Positions 1 through 5,220 of a stretch of 6,804 bases of DNA are shown here, in pieces. This DNA is from Fidelibacterota bacterium. Lineage in GTDB: Bacteria > Fidelibacterota > Marinisomatia > Marinisomatales > TCS55. Both the position numbers and the translations under genes were made by a program. The first letter of the stretch is position 1. The number at the start of each line of letters is the position of its first letter. Location of the stretch: assembly GCA_002712245.1 (NCBI GenBank), contig PASZ01000003.1, positions 4,963 to 11,766 of the forward strand. The letters are read 5' to 3'. The notes below the pieces were generated by a model, which was not told the origin of the DNA, did not search any database, and saw only the letters and a program-made list of their open reading frames with translations.

Positions 1-548
1 TCTTTTTCATCTATCTTATCGCATCGATCCAAAACTGAATCCGAGGCTACATCTCTACCTTTTTCTAAAAATTCGTCCCATGATATTATTTTTGGATGAT
101 TTAATTTTTCTACACCATCCATAGTCACAACTAATTCAACATTTTGTAAATTATCAAGAATATGAAATAGTCTATGATTAGGCATCTTTTCCTTTTCACC
201 ACCATCATTTGGATTATTTCCTAAAAAAACAATTTTAGATTCTGAATTTCCAACTATCCATTCAACTTCACTTGATGAACATGTATGATATACTCCTACA
301 GATACACTGTTAATAAGCTGGGTAGCAGCATAGCAAGCGCTCCACTCTCTTCTATTGTAGCTATAAATACTAACCTTGTCATTCTTATTTATACCACACG
401 CTAAAAGAGATTTAGATATTGATTGTGTAAGATTATAAAAATCAGACCATGTATCTGATTGCCAATTACCATTTGAATCTTTAATAGAAAGAGCAGGTTC
501 GTTTGGATATTTTTCTACATTTTCAAGTAAATATTTAGGTGAAATCAT
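1..548 (-). CDS. Long-chain acyl-CoA synthetase (AMP-forming), N-terminal part; runs off the left edge
   Basis: Reading the minus strand from the ATG at 548 gives 182 open codons that continue past position 1. The protein begins MISPKYLLENVEKYPNEPAL. It then shows the usual N-terminal pattern of long-chain fatty acid-CoA ligases: a TWSDFYNLTQSISKSLL segment (about residues 33-49), GINKNDKVSIYSYNRREW (about 52-69), and VYHTCSSSEVEWIVGNSESK (about 86-105), matching the family's 'G(I/V)Y.T.S..EV.(Y/W)I..NSE.K' block. Members activate fatty acids with ATP to an acyl-adenylate and transfer them to coenzyme A, feeding beta-oxidation or lipid synthesis, usually at the inner face of the membrane. The P-loop (SGTTG.PK) and the adenylate-binding C-terminal half lie outside the window, so chain-length preference and integrity cannot be judged. 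Nothing suggests a pseudogene. It is transcribed away from the tRNA and appears to have its own leader. Confidence 0.9.
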   Translation of the reverse strand, partial: MISPKYLLENVEKYPNEPALSIKDSNGNWQSDTWSDFYNLTQSISKSLLACGINKNDKVSIYSYNRREWSACYAATQLINSVSVGVYHTCSSSEVEWIVGNSESKIVFLGNNPNDGGEKEKMPNHRLFHILDNLQNVELVVTMDGVEKLNHPKIISWDEFLEKGRDVASDSVLDRCDKIDEK

Positions 549-554
549 AATCAT

Positions 555-560
555 CTCCTT
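555..560 (-). promoter_or_regulatory. Ribosome binding site AAGGAG that decides the acyl-CoA synthetase start
   Basis: On the minus strand AAGGAG directly abuts an ATG at 554 (zero spacing) and lies 6 bases before a second in-frame ATG at 548. Only the second spacing is workable for initiation, so 548 is the chosen start and the longer MIM... reading is rejected. Confidence 0.75.
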
Positions 561-579
561 TGTATGATAGGTACGACAT

Positions 580-601
580 TCAAGTAAAACTTGATAATCA
601 A
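580..601. promoter_or_regulatory. Overlapping perfect palindromes upstream of the acyl-CoA synthetase; candidate operator or leader hairpin
   Basis: TCAAGT-AAA-ACTTGA (580-594) is a perfect inverted repeat with 6-base arms. It shares its right arm with a second perfect palindrome, TTGAT-A-ATCAA (591-601). The pair lies 32-53 bases upstream of the ligase start on the minus strand. Fatty-acid-responsive repressors (TetR- and GntR-type FadR families) bind palindromes of this size before acyl-CoA ligase genes, so an operator is plausible. In RNA the first repeat could instead form a short hairpin in the 5' leader. No regulator gene is in the window. I could not find a convincing minus-strand -35 next to it; a TATCAT box at 565-570 is a possible -10. 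Confidence 0.3.
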
Positions 602-648
602 CTCATAAGAATATAGTTTATTTTAAATCATTAATCAATTCTCTGTAC

Positions 649-676
649 TTGACATGCAATTGTAAACTCTAATAAT
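649..676 (+). promoter_or_regulatory. Sigma70-type promoter for tRNA-Leu
   Basis: A perfect TTGACA (649-654) is followed after 16 bases by AATAAT (671-676), five of six matches to TATAAT. Transcription would start near 683, leaving a leader of about 20 bases before the tRNA at 704. This is the best promoter match in the window. Confidence 0.6.
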
Positions 677-703
677 TTAATATATAATTCTTATATCTTA
701 TTT

Positions 704-785
704 GCCGGGGTGGCGGAATTGGTAGACGCGCGCGACTCAAACTCGCGTATCGAAAGGTGTGGGGGTTCGAGTCCCCCCTCCGGCA
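704..785 (+). tRNA. tRNA-Leu(CAA)
   Basis: A complete class II cloverleaf. The acceptor stem GCCGGGG (704-710) pairs with CTCCGGC (778-784) with one G-U, followed by discriminator A785. The anticodon stem CGCGA (731-735)/TCGCG (743-747) encloses the loop CTCAAAC, so the anticodon is CAA (738-740), reading UUG leucine codons. The extra arm (748-760) can form a short ATC/GGT stem closed by GAAA, as expected for leucine tRNAs. The T arm is GGGGG-TTCGAGT-CCCCC (761-777). The 3' CCA is not encoded (CATTTT follows the discriminator), so it must be added by tRNA nucleotidyltransferase. It stands alone with its own promoter and no other tRNA beside it. Confidence 0.97.
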
Positions 786-882
786 CATTTTTTACCATAA
801 TTATCTATTACTATTACTGATTATTTAGTGATTTATAAATAATATAAAAAACTTGCATTTGTAATGGTTAAACTTTTACTTT

Positions 883-976
883 AGCCCATCAAGGTGCTGG
901 CTTGGTACCTTTGGTATGTGGAAGGGGTAGGCGTTCACTCAGTTCCGAGGTCTTTGTGAACACTACCCCATTTTCT
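883..976 (+). ncRNA. Candidate small structured RNA of unrecognised family
   Basis: This stretch is richer in G and C than the surrounding spacer and can fold into two hairpins on the plus strand. The first spans 886-914: CCA/TGG and AAGGT/ACCTT form 8 pairs with a 2-base bulge (TC) around an 11-base loop. An alternative fold has an AGCC/GGCT stem (883-886 with 899-902) plus a TACC-TTT-GGTA hairpin (906-916). The second is long: GGGGTAG (924-930) pairs with CTACCCC (963-969) and, inside it, GTTCAC (933-938) with GTGAAC (956-961), followed by a T-rich run. No open reading frame fits and no gene follows in the same direction for kilobases, which argues against a riboswitch. I compared it by eye with SRP RNA, 6S RNA, tmRNA and RNase P RNA and saw none of their core motifs. 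An upstream promoter is unclear: only a weak TTGCAT at 853-858. It could instead be the far 3' part of the tRNA transcript. Confidence 0.4.
924..976 (+). terminator. Rho-independent terminator-like hairpin ending the candidate RNA
   Basis: Thirteen base pairs in two blocks (GGGGTAG/CTACCCC and GTTCAC/GTGAAC, separated by a GC versus A internal loop) enclose a 17-base loop. They are followed immediately by ATTTTCTTTTC on the plus strand. The loop is larger than in a simple terminator, so the hairpin may also be a functional domain of the RNA. It would also stop read-through from tRNA-Leu. Confidence 0.55.
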
Positions 977-1052
977 TTTCATGCTATATTAATGTAATAC
1001 TTCAATAAATTTATATATATTAAATAATATTAATTTATACCTGTATATATAA

Positions 1053-1069
1053 ATAGCTTTAATAGCTAT
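1053..1069. repeat. Inverted repeat ATAGCT-TTAAT-AGCTAT
   Basis: Perfect 6-base arms with a 5-base loop. It also contains a direct repeat of AATAGCT. Its role is unknown. It lies in a gene-free spacer, 19 bases from the second inverted repeat. Confidence 0.45.
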
Positions 1070-1087
1070 GATAATTGATTAAATATT

Positions 1088-1104
1088 GTTGATAGAATAT
1101 CAAC
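1088..1104. repeat. Inverted repeat GTTGATA-GAA-TATCAAC
   Basis: Perfect 7-base arms separated by 3 bases. No T-run follows on either strand, so it is not a terminator. With no start codon close by on the plus strand, an operator role is not supported either. Confidence 0.5.
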
Positions 1105-1200
1105 TTCAGGGCAATTAGTATTAGGGTTTAATATCCAAAATAAGTTTTTTAGTTTTAAAAATATGTAAGACTTAAAGAAGTAATTGAATTACAGAAATAA

Positions 1201-1228
1201 AAAAAACCGCGAAAAGCGGCTTTTTTTA
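1201..1228 (-). terminator. Bidirectional-looking Rho-independent terminator of the rnhB operon
   Basis: The stem CCGC/GCGG (1207-1210 with 1216-1219) has a 5-base loop and is flanked by an A-run on the left and a T-run on the right. On the minus strand it reads as a GC stem followed by eight T's, starting 27 bases past the stop codon of the last operon gene. The same symmetry could end transcripts arriving from the left on the plus strand. Confidence 0.85.
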
Positions 1229-1245
1229 TATAAAACAAAATATAT

Positions 1246-1737
1246 TTACTTCTTTTTATCCTTTTCAGGATCCAGTAATTCTTTAACTTGGTTTTGTAAT
1301 TGAGTTAAAGTTTGTTCAAGATCAGATAATTTTCGTTTTGTTAGCCTTCTCTGGCTGTCAAAACTATCCTGGAGATCAATAATATCATTATTTGTGCGAT
1401 CAATTTTCTTATTGGTTCCCCTGCCGTACTCATCTAGATTATACTGAACTTCTTCAATATTATCAGATAGCTGATTGGCTTTTTCATTAATTAAATTTGT
1501 ATTTGAAATAATATCTTCTTGAGCTTTACGAATATGTTTACCCCTACCTTCAAATTTTAAATCAAATTGCCTCAGACCTTCTCTAAATTCTTTATCCACT
1601 ACATCTAAATGATCTGAATCCTTTATGTTTAATTCAGTCATTCGAGATTTCATATCATCTGCCATAAGCTGAAAATATACTCCTGCTACTAAAAGAACAC
1701 CGAGTAATCCAAAAATAATTTTATCCTTAACGCTCAT
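1246..1737 (-). CDS. Membrane-anchored coiled-coil protein, function unknown
   Basis: 163 residues, not recognised as a named family. Residues 7-26 (IIFGLLGVLLVAGVYFQLMA) form one uncleaved hydrophobic helix after a short basic start (K4, K6). The remaining ~135 residues are strongly charged, lack cysteine, and show heptad-like spacing of L/I/V, ending in a lysine cluster (DPEKDKKK). This predicts a bitopic inner-membrane protein with a long rod-like coiled coil, most simply N-terminus in and rod in the periplasm, though topology is not settled. The ATG at 1737 is supported by GAGGAA (1741-1746, minus strand) 4-5 bases upstream, the clearest ribosome binding site in this operon. It is the last gene, 13 bases after the acidic helical protein, which suggests the two work as partners. 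The size is larger than the FtsB/DivIC type, and I see no sequence reason to assign that role. Confidence 0.75.
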   Translation of the reverse strand: MSVKDKIIFGLLGVLLVAGVYFQLMADDMKSRMTELNIKDSDHLDVVDKEFREGLRQFDLKFEGRGKHIRKAQEDIISNTNLINEKANQLSDNIEEVQYNLDEYGRGTNKKIDRTNNDIIDLQDSFDSQRRLTKRKLSDLEQTLTQLQNQVKELLDPEKDKKK

Positions 1738-1750
1738 CGTTTCCTCAAAT

Positions 1751-2089
1751 TTAACTTATACCTTCTAATCTTTTTTCCCATTCACTAAGTTCAGTTTTTT
1801 CATCAGTAGTTTCTTCGCCATCAGTAGATTTTTCTTCATGAACTTCATCTTTTATCTCACCGGATTTAATTTGCTGTAATAACTTCTCCTTTTCATCTGA
1901 ACTCTTTTTGAGTGAGTCCATTAAATCATCAACTTCTTTATTAAAATCATCAATGGTTGCTTCAAGCCTTATCATCAATTCGTCTAACAAAGATTGACCA
2001 TAGGATGCATTGATGCCATCAAGCAAATCGTCAAGCTTGTTTTGAAGATAACCTTCTCTTTGTTCTTTTTTGCTAAAATCAATACTCAT
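1751..2089 (-). CDS. Small acidic helical protein, function unknown
   Basis: 112 residues with no signal peptide, no membrane segment and no cysteine, so probably cytoplasmic. Residues about 8-75 are predicted largely helical with hydrophobic repeats (LDDLLDGI, LLDELMIRLEATIDDF, LLQQI), consistent with a coiled coil or helical bundle. Residues about 78-100 form a disordered, very acidic stretch rich in E, D, T and K, and the end (SEWEKRLEGIS) looks like a short helix that could be a docking peptide. I do not recognise the family. It sits between the lipoprotein (63-base gap) and the membrane coiled-coil protein (13-base gap). The ATG at 2089 has no Shine-Dalgarno sequence close by. Confidence 0.65.
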   Translation of the reverse strand: MSIDFSKKEQREGYLQNKLDDLLDGINASYGQSLLDELMIRLEATIDDFNKEVDDLMDSLKKSSDEKEKLLQQIKSGEIKDEVHEEKSTDGEETTDEKTELSEWEKRLEGIS

Positions 2090-2152
2090 AGAATTATTTT
2101 AAATTAACACTCAAAAGTAAAAATAAGAACGTGAAATTAATAAAGTTTTTTT

Positions 2153-2608
2153 CTAATAAAATGAGATTTTATTATTTATTTTAAATTTCTTATTTATTCC
2201 TCTAGCAATTGGATTATATATCCTTCTCTGCAAAGATAAAGGAATTCTATCCTCATTGTGCTGAATAATTAAATCTTGTTTCCCGACATTTGTTTCTGAT
2301 CCTCTAGTAAATATACTTCTTTTTGCTGCAATATGAATTTCAATCTTATCTGAAACTTGAATGTAGACTACATAATCATATTTTCTAAGCGTCCTTCTAA
2401 TTCTGATAGATTTTGTAGTTAAAGCATAGCTTTCTGGTGCATACATATCAATATCATAATCAAGTGATAACAATATTTCCCTGCATTCATTCAAAACTTC
2501 ATCTTTTGGTAAATGATAATCATAATAGCGCACCATTCTTGGATTTGAAGCACAAGAAAAGCATATAAATGAAATATATAATAGTTTAATGAATAAATTA
2601 AATGTCAG
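2153..2608 (-). CDS. Probable small lipoprotein of unknown function; start codon uncertain
   Basis: The conventional reading starts at the ATG at 2536 and gives 127 residues (MVRYYDYHLPKDEV...). The same frame stays open upstream to a stop at 2624-2626. That extension encodes a lipoprotein-like signal: a hydrophobic run LFIKLLYISFICFSC followed by ASNPRM, with the putative lipidated cysteine at 2552-2554. It contains no ATG, GTG or TTG. The coordinates here use the CTG at 2608, 5 bases after the preceding gene's stop; an ATT at 2614 is the other option. The mature part has a helix (DEVLNECREILLSLDYDI) followed by strand-rich sequence (YALTTKSIRI, YDYVVYIQVSDKIEIHIAAK) and a basic C-terminus. 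This alpha/beta layout is common in small envelope lipoproteins, but I cannot name the family. If 2536 is the true start, the protein would be cytoplasmic. The gene itself is likely real; the start is the doubtful part. Confidence 0.65.
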   Translation of the reverse strand: MTFNLFIKLLYISFICFSCASNPRMVRYYDYHLPKDEVLNECREILLSLDYDIDMYAPESYALTTKSIRIRRTLRKYDYVVYIQVSDKIEIHIAAKRSIFTRGSETNVGKQDLIIQHNEDRIPLSLQRRIYNPIARGINKKFKINNKISFY

Positions 2609-2613
2609 GCTAA

Positions 2614-3351
2614 TTAATATATTTCAAAAATTGAAGGTAACTGTTCAATAGCTGGAGCAGGTTTAGATGAATGCATAAAATCTGGATTATAATAAACCAA
2701 TTTTAAAACGCTATAATTAGCAGAGAAAATTGATAAATCCGATTTAGGCATAAGAACTGAAGAATTTAAATATAGCTCGATCATAGCAGGATTAGGATTC
2801 CAAGTTGATCTATAAAACGCTCTAGAAAATTTCTGATCAAGTAAATTTGAATAAGCGCCTGATACGCCAGACTCTTTATGGTTAATTTTTGATGGAGGTC
2901 CATATACCTCTGAAATATTTTTTTCATGCCTTAAAAAGTCTTGCACCTTTTTTTCTACACTATTGCTTTTCAAGTGAAAATCTATTTCAACTTTCCAGAA
3001 ACCGCTATCAGCAAAAAAGTAATGCACTGCTACTGAATCAGGTCCCAATCTTCCTTTGTATGACTTATTTTGGGATAGGGTGTCTTCTGATTTAATTAAA
3101 GTAAAATTAGTAATAATATCTATTTCTGGAGAACTACCCCATAAAAAACCTTTATAACCAGCATCTAGGGTTAAAGGTATAGAAGGATCAAGTAAAGCAG
3201 AATTTTGTGAATTTTCATCTAAAATAGGCTCCTGGGATAATGTATCAACCATAACGCTGTCACTAGGTTCATTTAAAGGTGAAGTCGATGTTGTATCTTC
3301 TTGAGACCAAGCAGATTGAATTAATAGAATAGTAAGTATAAGTCTTTTCAT
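2614..3351 (-). CDS. Secreted or periplasmic protein, function unknown
   Basis: 245 residues from the ATG at 3351; a TTG two codons earlier (3357) is in frame, but the ATG gives the cleaner signal peptide MKRLILTILLIQSAWSQ. Cleavage by signal peptidase I is expected after A-W-S (residue 16). Residues about 18-50 are a Ser/Thr/Asp/Glu-rich linker, then comes a folded domain beginning near DAGYKGFLWGSSPEID. This 'G..WG.S.E' turn followed by aromatic-rich strands (VHYFFADSGFWKVEIDF) resembles a pattern seen in many unassigned periplasmic proteins, but I cannot link it to a function. There are no further membrane segments and no cysteines to lipidate. It follows lepB by 62 bases and almost touches the lipoprotein gene. 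No Shine-Dalgarno sequence is visible. Confidence 0.75.
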   Translation of the reverse strand: MKRLILTILLIQSAWSQEDTTSTSPLNEPSDSVMVDTLSQEPILDENSQNSALLDPSIPLTLDAGYKGFLWGSSPEIDIITNFTLIKSEDTLSQNKSYKGRLGPDSVAVHYFFADSGFWKVEIDFHLKSNSVEKKVQDFLRHEKNISEVYGPPSKINHKESGVSGAYSNLLDQKFSRAFYRSTWNPNPAMIELYLNSSVLMPKSDLSIFSANYSVLKLVYYNPDFMHSSKPAPAIEQLPSIFEIY

Positions 3352-3413
3352 TGTCAATTGTTGTCTTTATTTATTAGCGCAAAATACAATTTCAATTTTC
3401 TGCTAGTCAAGCT

Positions 3414-4418
3414 CTATTGAATAACATTTCCAATTCGATCGAATCTTGGAAAAAAGGTGTTCAAGTTCAAAGAGAACCACGAAAATAATGCTTCGCCCAA
3501 TATGTAATCACGAGGAATAAATCCCCAATATCTAGAATCTAAACTATCATCTCTATTATCTCCCATTGCCCAGAAATAATCTTTTTGAACTTCATAGTAC
3601 TTCATTTCTGATATAGGTCGGTTATTGATTAGAAGGTTTTCTGGTTTAGGCCGATTATTTATTTGCCATGGTACAAGTATATTTCCCCTAGGGTAATATT
3701 TACTAACTATATTTGAAAAAATTTTATTTGGGTTTGATCTTTTGAAAAACCAAAACATACTTTTTCTTCTAAATAATTCATTTGGATCATCCATGGTATA
3801 TGGATATTCTTTACCTTCACTGACCAGCTTAACTTCATGGCCATCTAAAAGCATAACGTGGATCAATAACTGCAAATTATTACTATCAATGTCTATGCGG
3901 TCCCCTTTTTGAGGTATTCTTAATTTCTTAAATTGATCCTTGTTGCCTTGATTACCTAAAAATATATCATTTTGTGAAAATGACTCTGAGAGTATGTTCG
4001 GAATAACAAATTTTCCATTATTAGCTAGTGGAAATGGTTGATCATTAATATGAACAATTTTATCTCTAATCTCTAATATATCCCCAGGTCCAGCTATACA
4101 CCTTTTAACATATTTCTGTCGTGTATCGCGAGGAAATTTAAAAATAATTACGTCTCCCCTTTTTGGCTCTTTGAAAGAAGGAAATTTTAATGAAGGTAAA
4201 TTAAAAGCCAAGTCCATAACGCCTACTCTATCAGGAGTGTTCATTCCATAAACAAATCTATTTCCAACCAAAAAATCCCCTGTCATAATTGTATTTTCCA
4301 TACTTCCCGTTGGAACAATATACATTTCAAATATAGTTACTTTGATTGTTAAGATAATTACAATCAAAATAAATAAAGATTTAACCTCGCTTAATATTTT
4401 ATTAATTCTATTTTTCAT
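3414..4418 (-). CDS. lepB: Signal peptidase I
   Basis: 334-residue serine/lysine protease that cleaves signal peptides from exported proteins at the periplasmic face of the inner membrane. One N-terminal membrane helix (about residues 14-30, LFILIVIILTIKVTIF) is followed by the catalytic serine block VPTGSMENTI (Ser39), the lysine block KYVKRCIAGPGD (Lys105), and the conserved MGDNRDDSLDSRYWGFIP (285-302). Peptidase S26 family assignment is therefore secure and all key residues are present. The distance from Lys105 to MGDN is about 180 residues, longer than in E. coli LepB and far longer than in B. subtilis SipS, so it carries a large insertion in the second beta-domain. Start ATG 4418 lies 9 bases after the rnhB stop, implying co-transcription, and has no Shine-Dalgarno site, so translational coupling is possible. 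It would process the secreted protein encoded next. Confidence 0.96.
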   Translation of the reverse strand: MKNRINKILSEVKSLFILIVIILTIKVTIFEMYIVPTGSMENTIMTGDFLVGNRFVYGMNTPDRVGVMDLAFNLPSLKFPSFKEPKRGDVIIFKFPRDTRQKYVKRCIAGPGDILEIRDKIVHINDQPFPLANNGKFVIPNILSESFSQNDIFLGNQGNKDQFKKLRIPQKGDRIDIDSNNLQLLIHVMLLDGHEVKLVSEGKEYPYTMDDPNELFRRKSMFWFFKRSNPNKIFSNIVSKYYPRGNILVPWQINNRPKPENLLINNRPISEMKYYEVQKDYFWAMGDNRDDSLDSRYWGFIPRDYILGEALFSWFSLNLNTFFPRFDRIGNVIQ

Positions 4419-4427
4419 AGTACTAAA

Positions 4428-5105
4428 TTACTTAATAAGAGCATTTAACTTGAACCAATTATTAATTTCTTTATTAAGTACCTTGAGTAAATGTTTTTGG
4501 TTAGATAATTGAGCTCTATATGAAACTTTATTAGTCATTTCTTTACCTGGTAAATTTGCTGAAACTGGTCTAAATGTCTTTCTATGAATCAAAGTCGCTT
4601 TATTATCATTTAATGCTGCAATGTGATTTTTCGTACCGTATCCTTTATTATTTTTAAATTCAAATTCAGGGAAAATTGGATCTACGAGCTTCATAAATTT
4701 ATCTCTCGTTACCTTAGCAATGATTGAAGCGGCGCTAATTTGTTCAATTTTCTCATCACCTTTTATAACCCCCTCTGATTTAATTCCTTTTAATGGAATA
4801 GCAAAACCATCAACCATTATTCTATCGGGCTTTCTTTTTAAATTGTACAACGCCTGCTGCATAGATTTGTATGTAGCTTGTAAAATATTAATATTATCAA
4901 TCTGCCTACTAGAAATAACGCCAATACCTACATCTGAAATTTTAATAATTTGATCAAATAATTCTTCACGAATTTTTGGTGAAATTTTCTTTGAATCCTT
5001 TAAGCCTATAATCCCATGATTTATAGGTAAAATAACCGCAGCGCTAACTACGGGCCCAGCTAGCGGACCTCTACCAACTTCATCAATTCCACAAATTATT
5101 TTCAT
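4428..5105 (-). CDS. rnhB: Ribonuclease HII
   Basis: Endonuclease that cuts RNA in RNA-DNA hybrids and starts removal of single ribonucleotides misincorporated into DNA; cytoplasmic. From the ATG at 5105 the protein has 225 residues and opens with CGIDEVGRGPLAGPV, giving the catalytic pair Asp8 and Glu9. MVDGF supplies Asp99 and GDEK Asp117, the same 18-residue spacing as between the last two catalytic aspartates of bacterial enzymes. ISAASIIAKVTRD and GYGTKNHIAAL...HRKTFRPVS are further family blocks. About 35 residues after the last block form a lysine/asparagine-rich tail, making it slightly longer than E. coli RnhB (198). An in-frame TTG at 5111 would add two residues; the ATG is preferred. 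There is no nearby Shine-Dalgarno sequence. It is the first gene of the six-gene minus-strand operon, divergent from the symporter gene. Confidence 0.97.
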   Translation of the reverse strand: MKIICGIDEVGRGPLAGPVVSAAVILPINHGIIGLKDSKKISPKIREELFDQIIKISDVGIGVISSRQIDNINILQATYKSMQQALYNLKRKPDRIMVDGFAIPLKGIKSEGVIKGDEKIEQISAASIIAKVTRDKFMKLVDPIFPEFEFKNNKGYGTKNHIAALNDNKATLIHRKTFRPVSANLPGKEMTNKVSYRAQLSNQKHLLKVLNKEINNWFKLNALIK

Positions 5106-5144
5106 AATCAAATATATGAAAATAATTACCTTTATATTTACAAT

Positions 5145-5179
5145 TTGATTGATTGATTATTTGATTAACAATTTATAAT
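5145..5179 (+). promoter_or_regulatory. Possible promoter of the AGCS symporter gene, containing a TTGA tandem repeat
   Basis: A perfect TATAAT (5174-5179) lies 41 bases before the start codon. Upstream is TTGATTGATTGATT (5145-5158), three TTGA units that each resemble a -35 box. The nearest copy (TTGATT, 5153-5158) has a 15-base spacer, the next 19, so neither is ideal. A small GCATT-AATA-AATGC hairpin (5186-5199) would sit near the 5' end of the transcript. On the opposite strand a TATAAA (5131-5136) might serve rnhB, with no convincing -35. Confidence 0.35.
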
Positions 5180-5220
5180 CTTAAGGCATTAATAAATGCT
5201 AATCTGCAGGAAAGTGAACA

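Larger units (their letters stand above)
977..1200. other. AT-rich spacer without genes
   Basis: No reading frame of any length, RNA gene or mobile element is visible here. Apart from the two inverted repeats at 1053-1069 and 1088-1104 listed separately, the stretch is low-complexity AT-rich DNA between the candidate RNA and the operon terminator. Confidence 0.6.

Noticed and set aside
1..548. Acyl-CoA synthetase fragment as a pseudogene
   Set aside because: The frame is open with no stop or frameshift and has a good ribosome binding site; it is simply cut by the window edge.
704..785. tRNA-Leu as an integration site for a mobile element
   Set aside because: No integrase gene and no direct repeat of the tRNA 3' end are seen in the window.
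883..976. Small SRP (4.5S) RNA or 6S RNA as identity of the structured RNA
   Set aside because: The SRP apical GGAAGGAAGCAGC-type motif is missing (only a short GTGGAAGG is present), and the long rod with a central bubble expected for 6S RNA cannot be drawn.
2889..3095. Plus-strand open frame of 68 codons opposite the secreted protein gene
   Set aside because: It lies wholly antisense to a gene with a clear signal peptide and operon position, has no ribosome binding site, and its product shows no motif.
4720..4953. Plus-strand open frame of 77 codons opposite rnhB
   Set aside because: It is the mirror of conserved RNase HII coding sequence, including catalytic blocks; no independent support.
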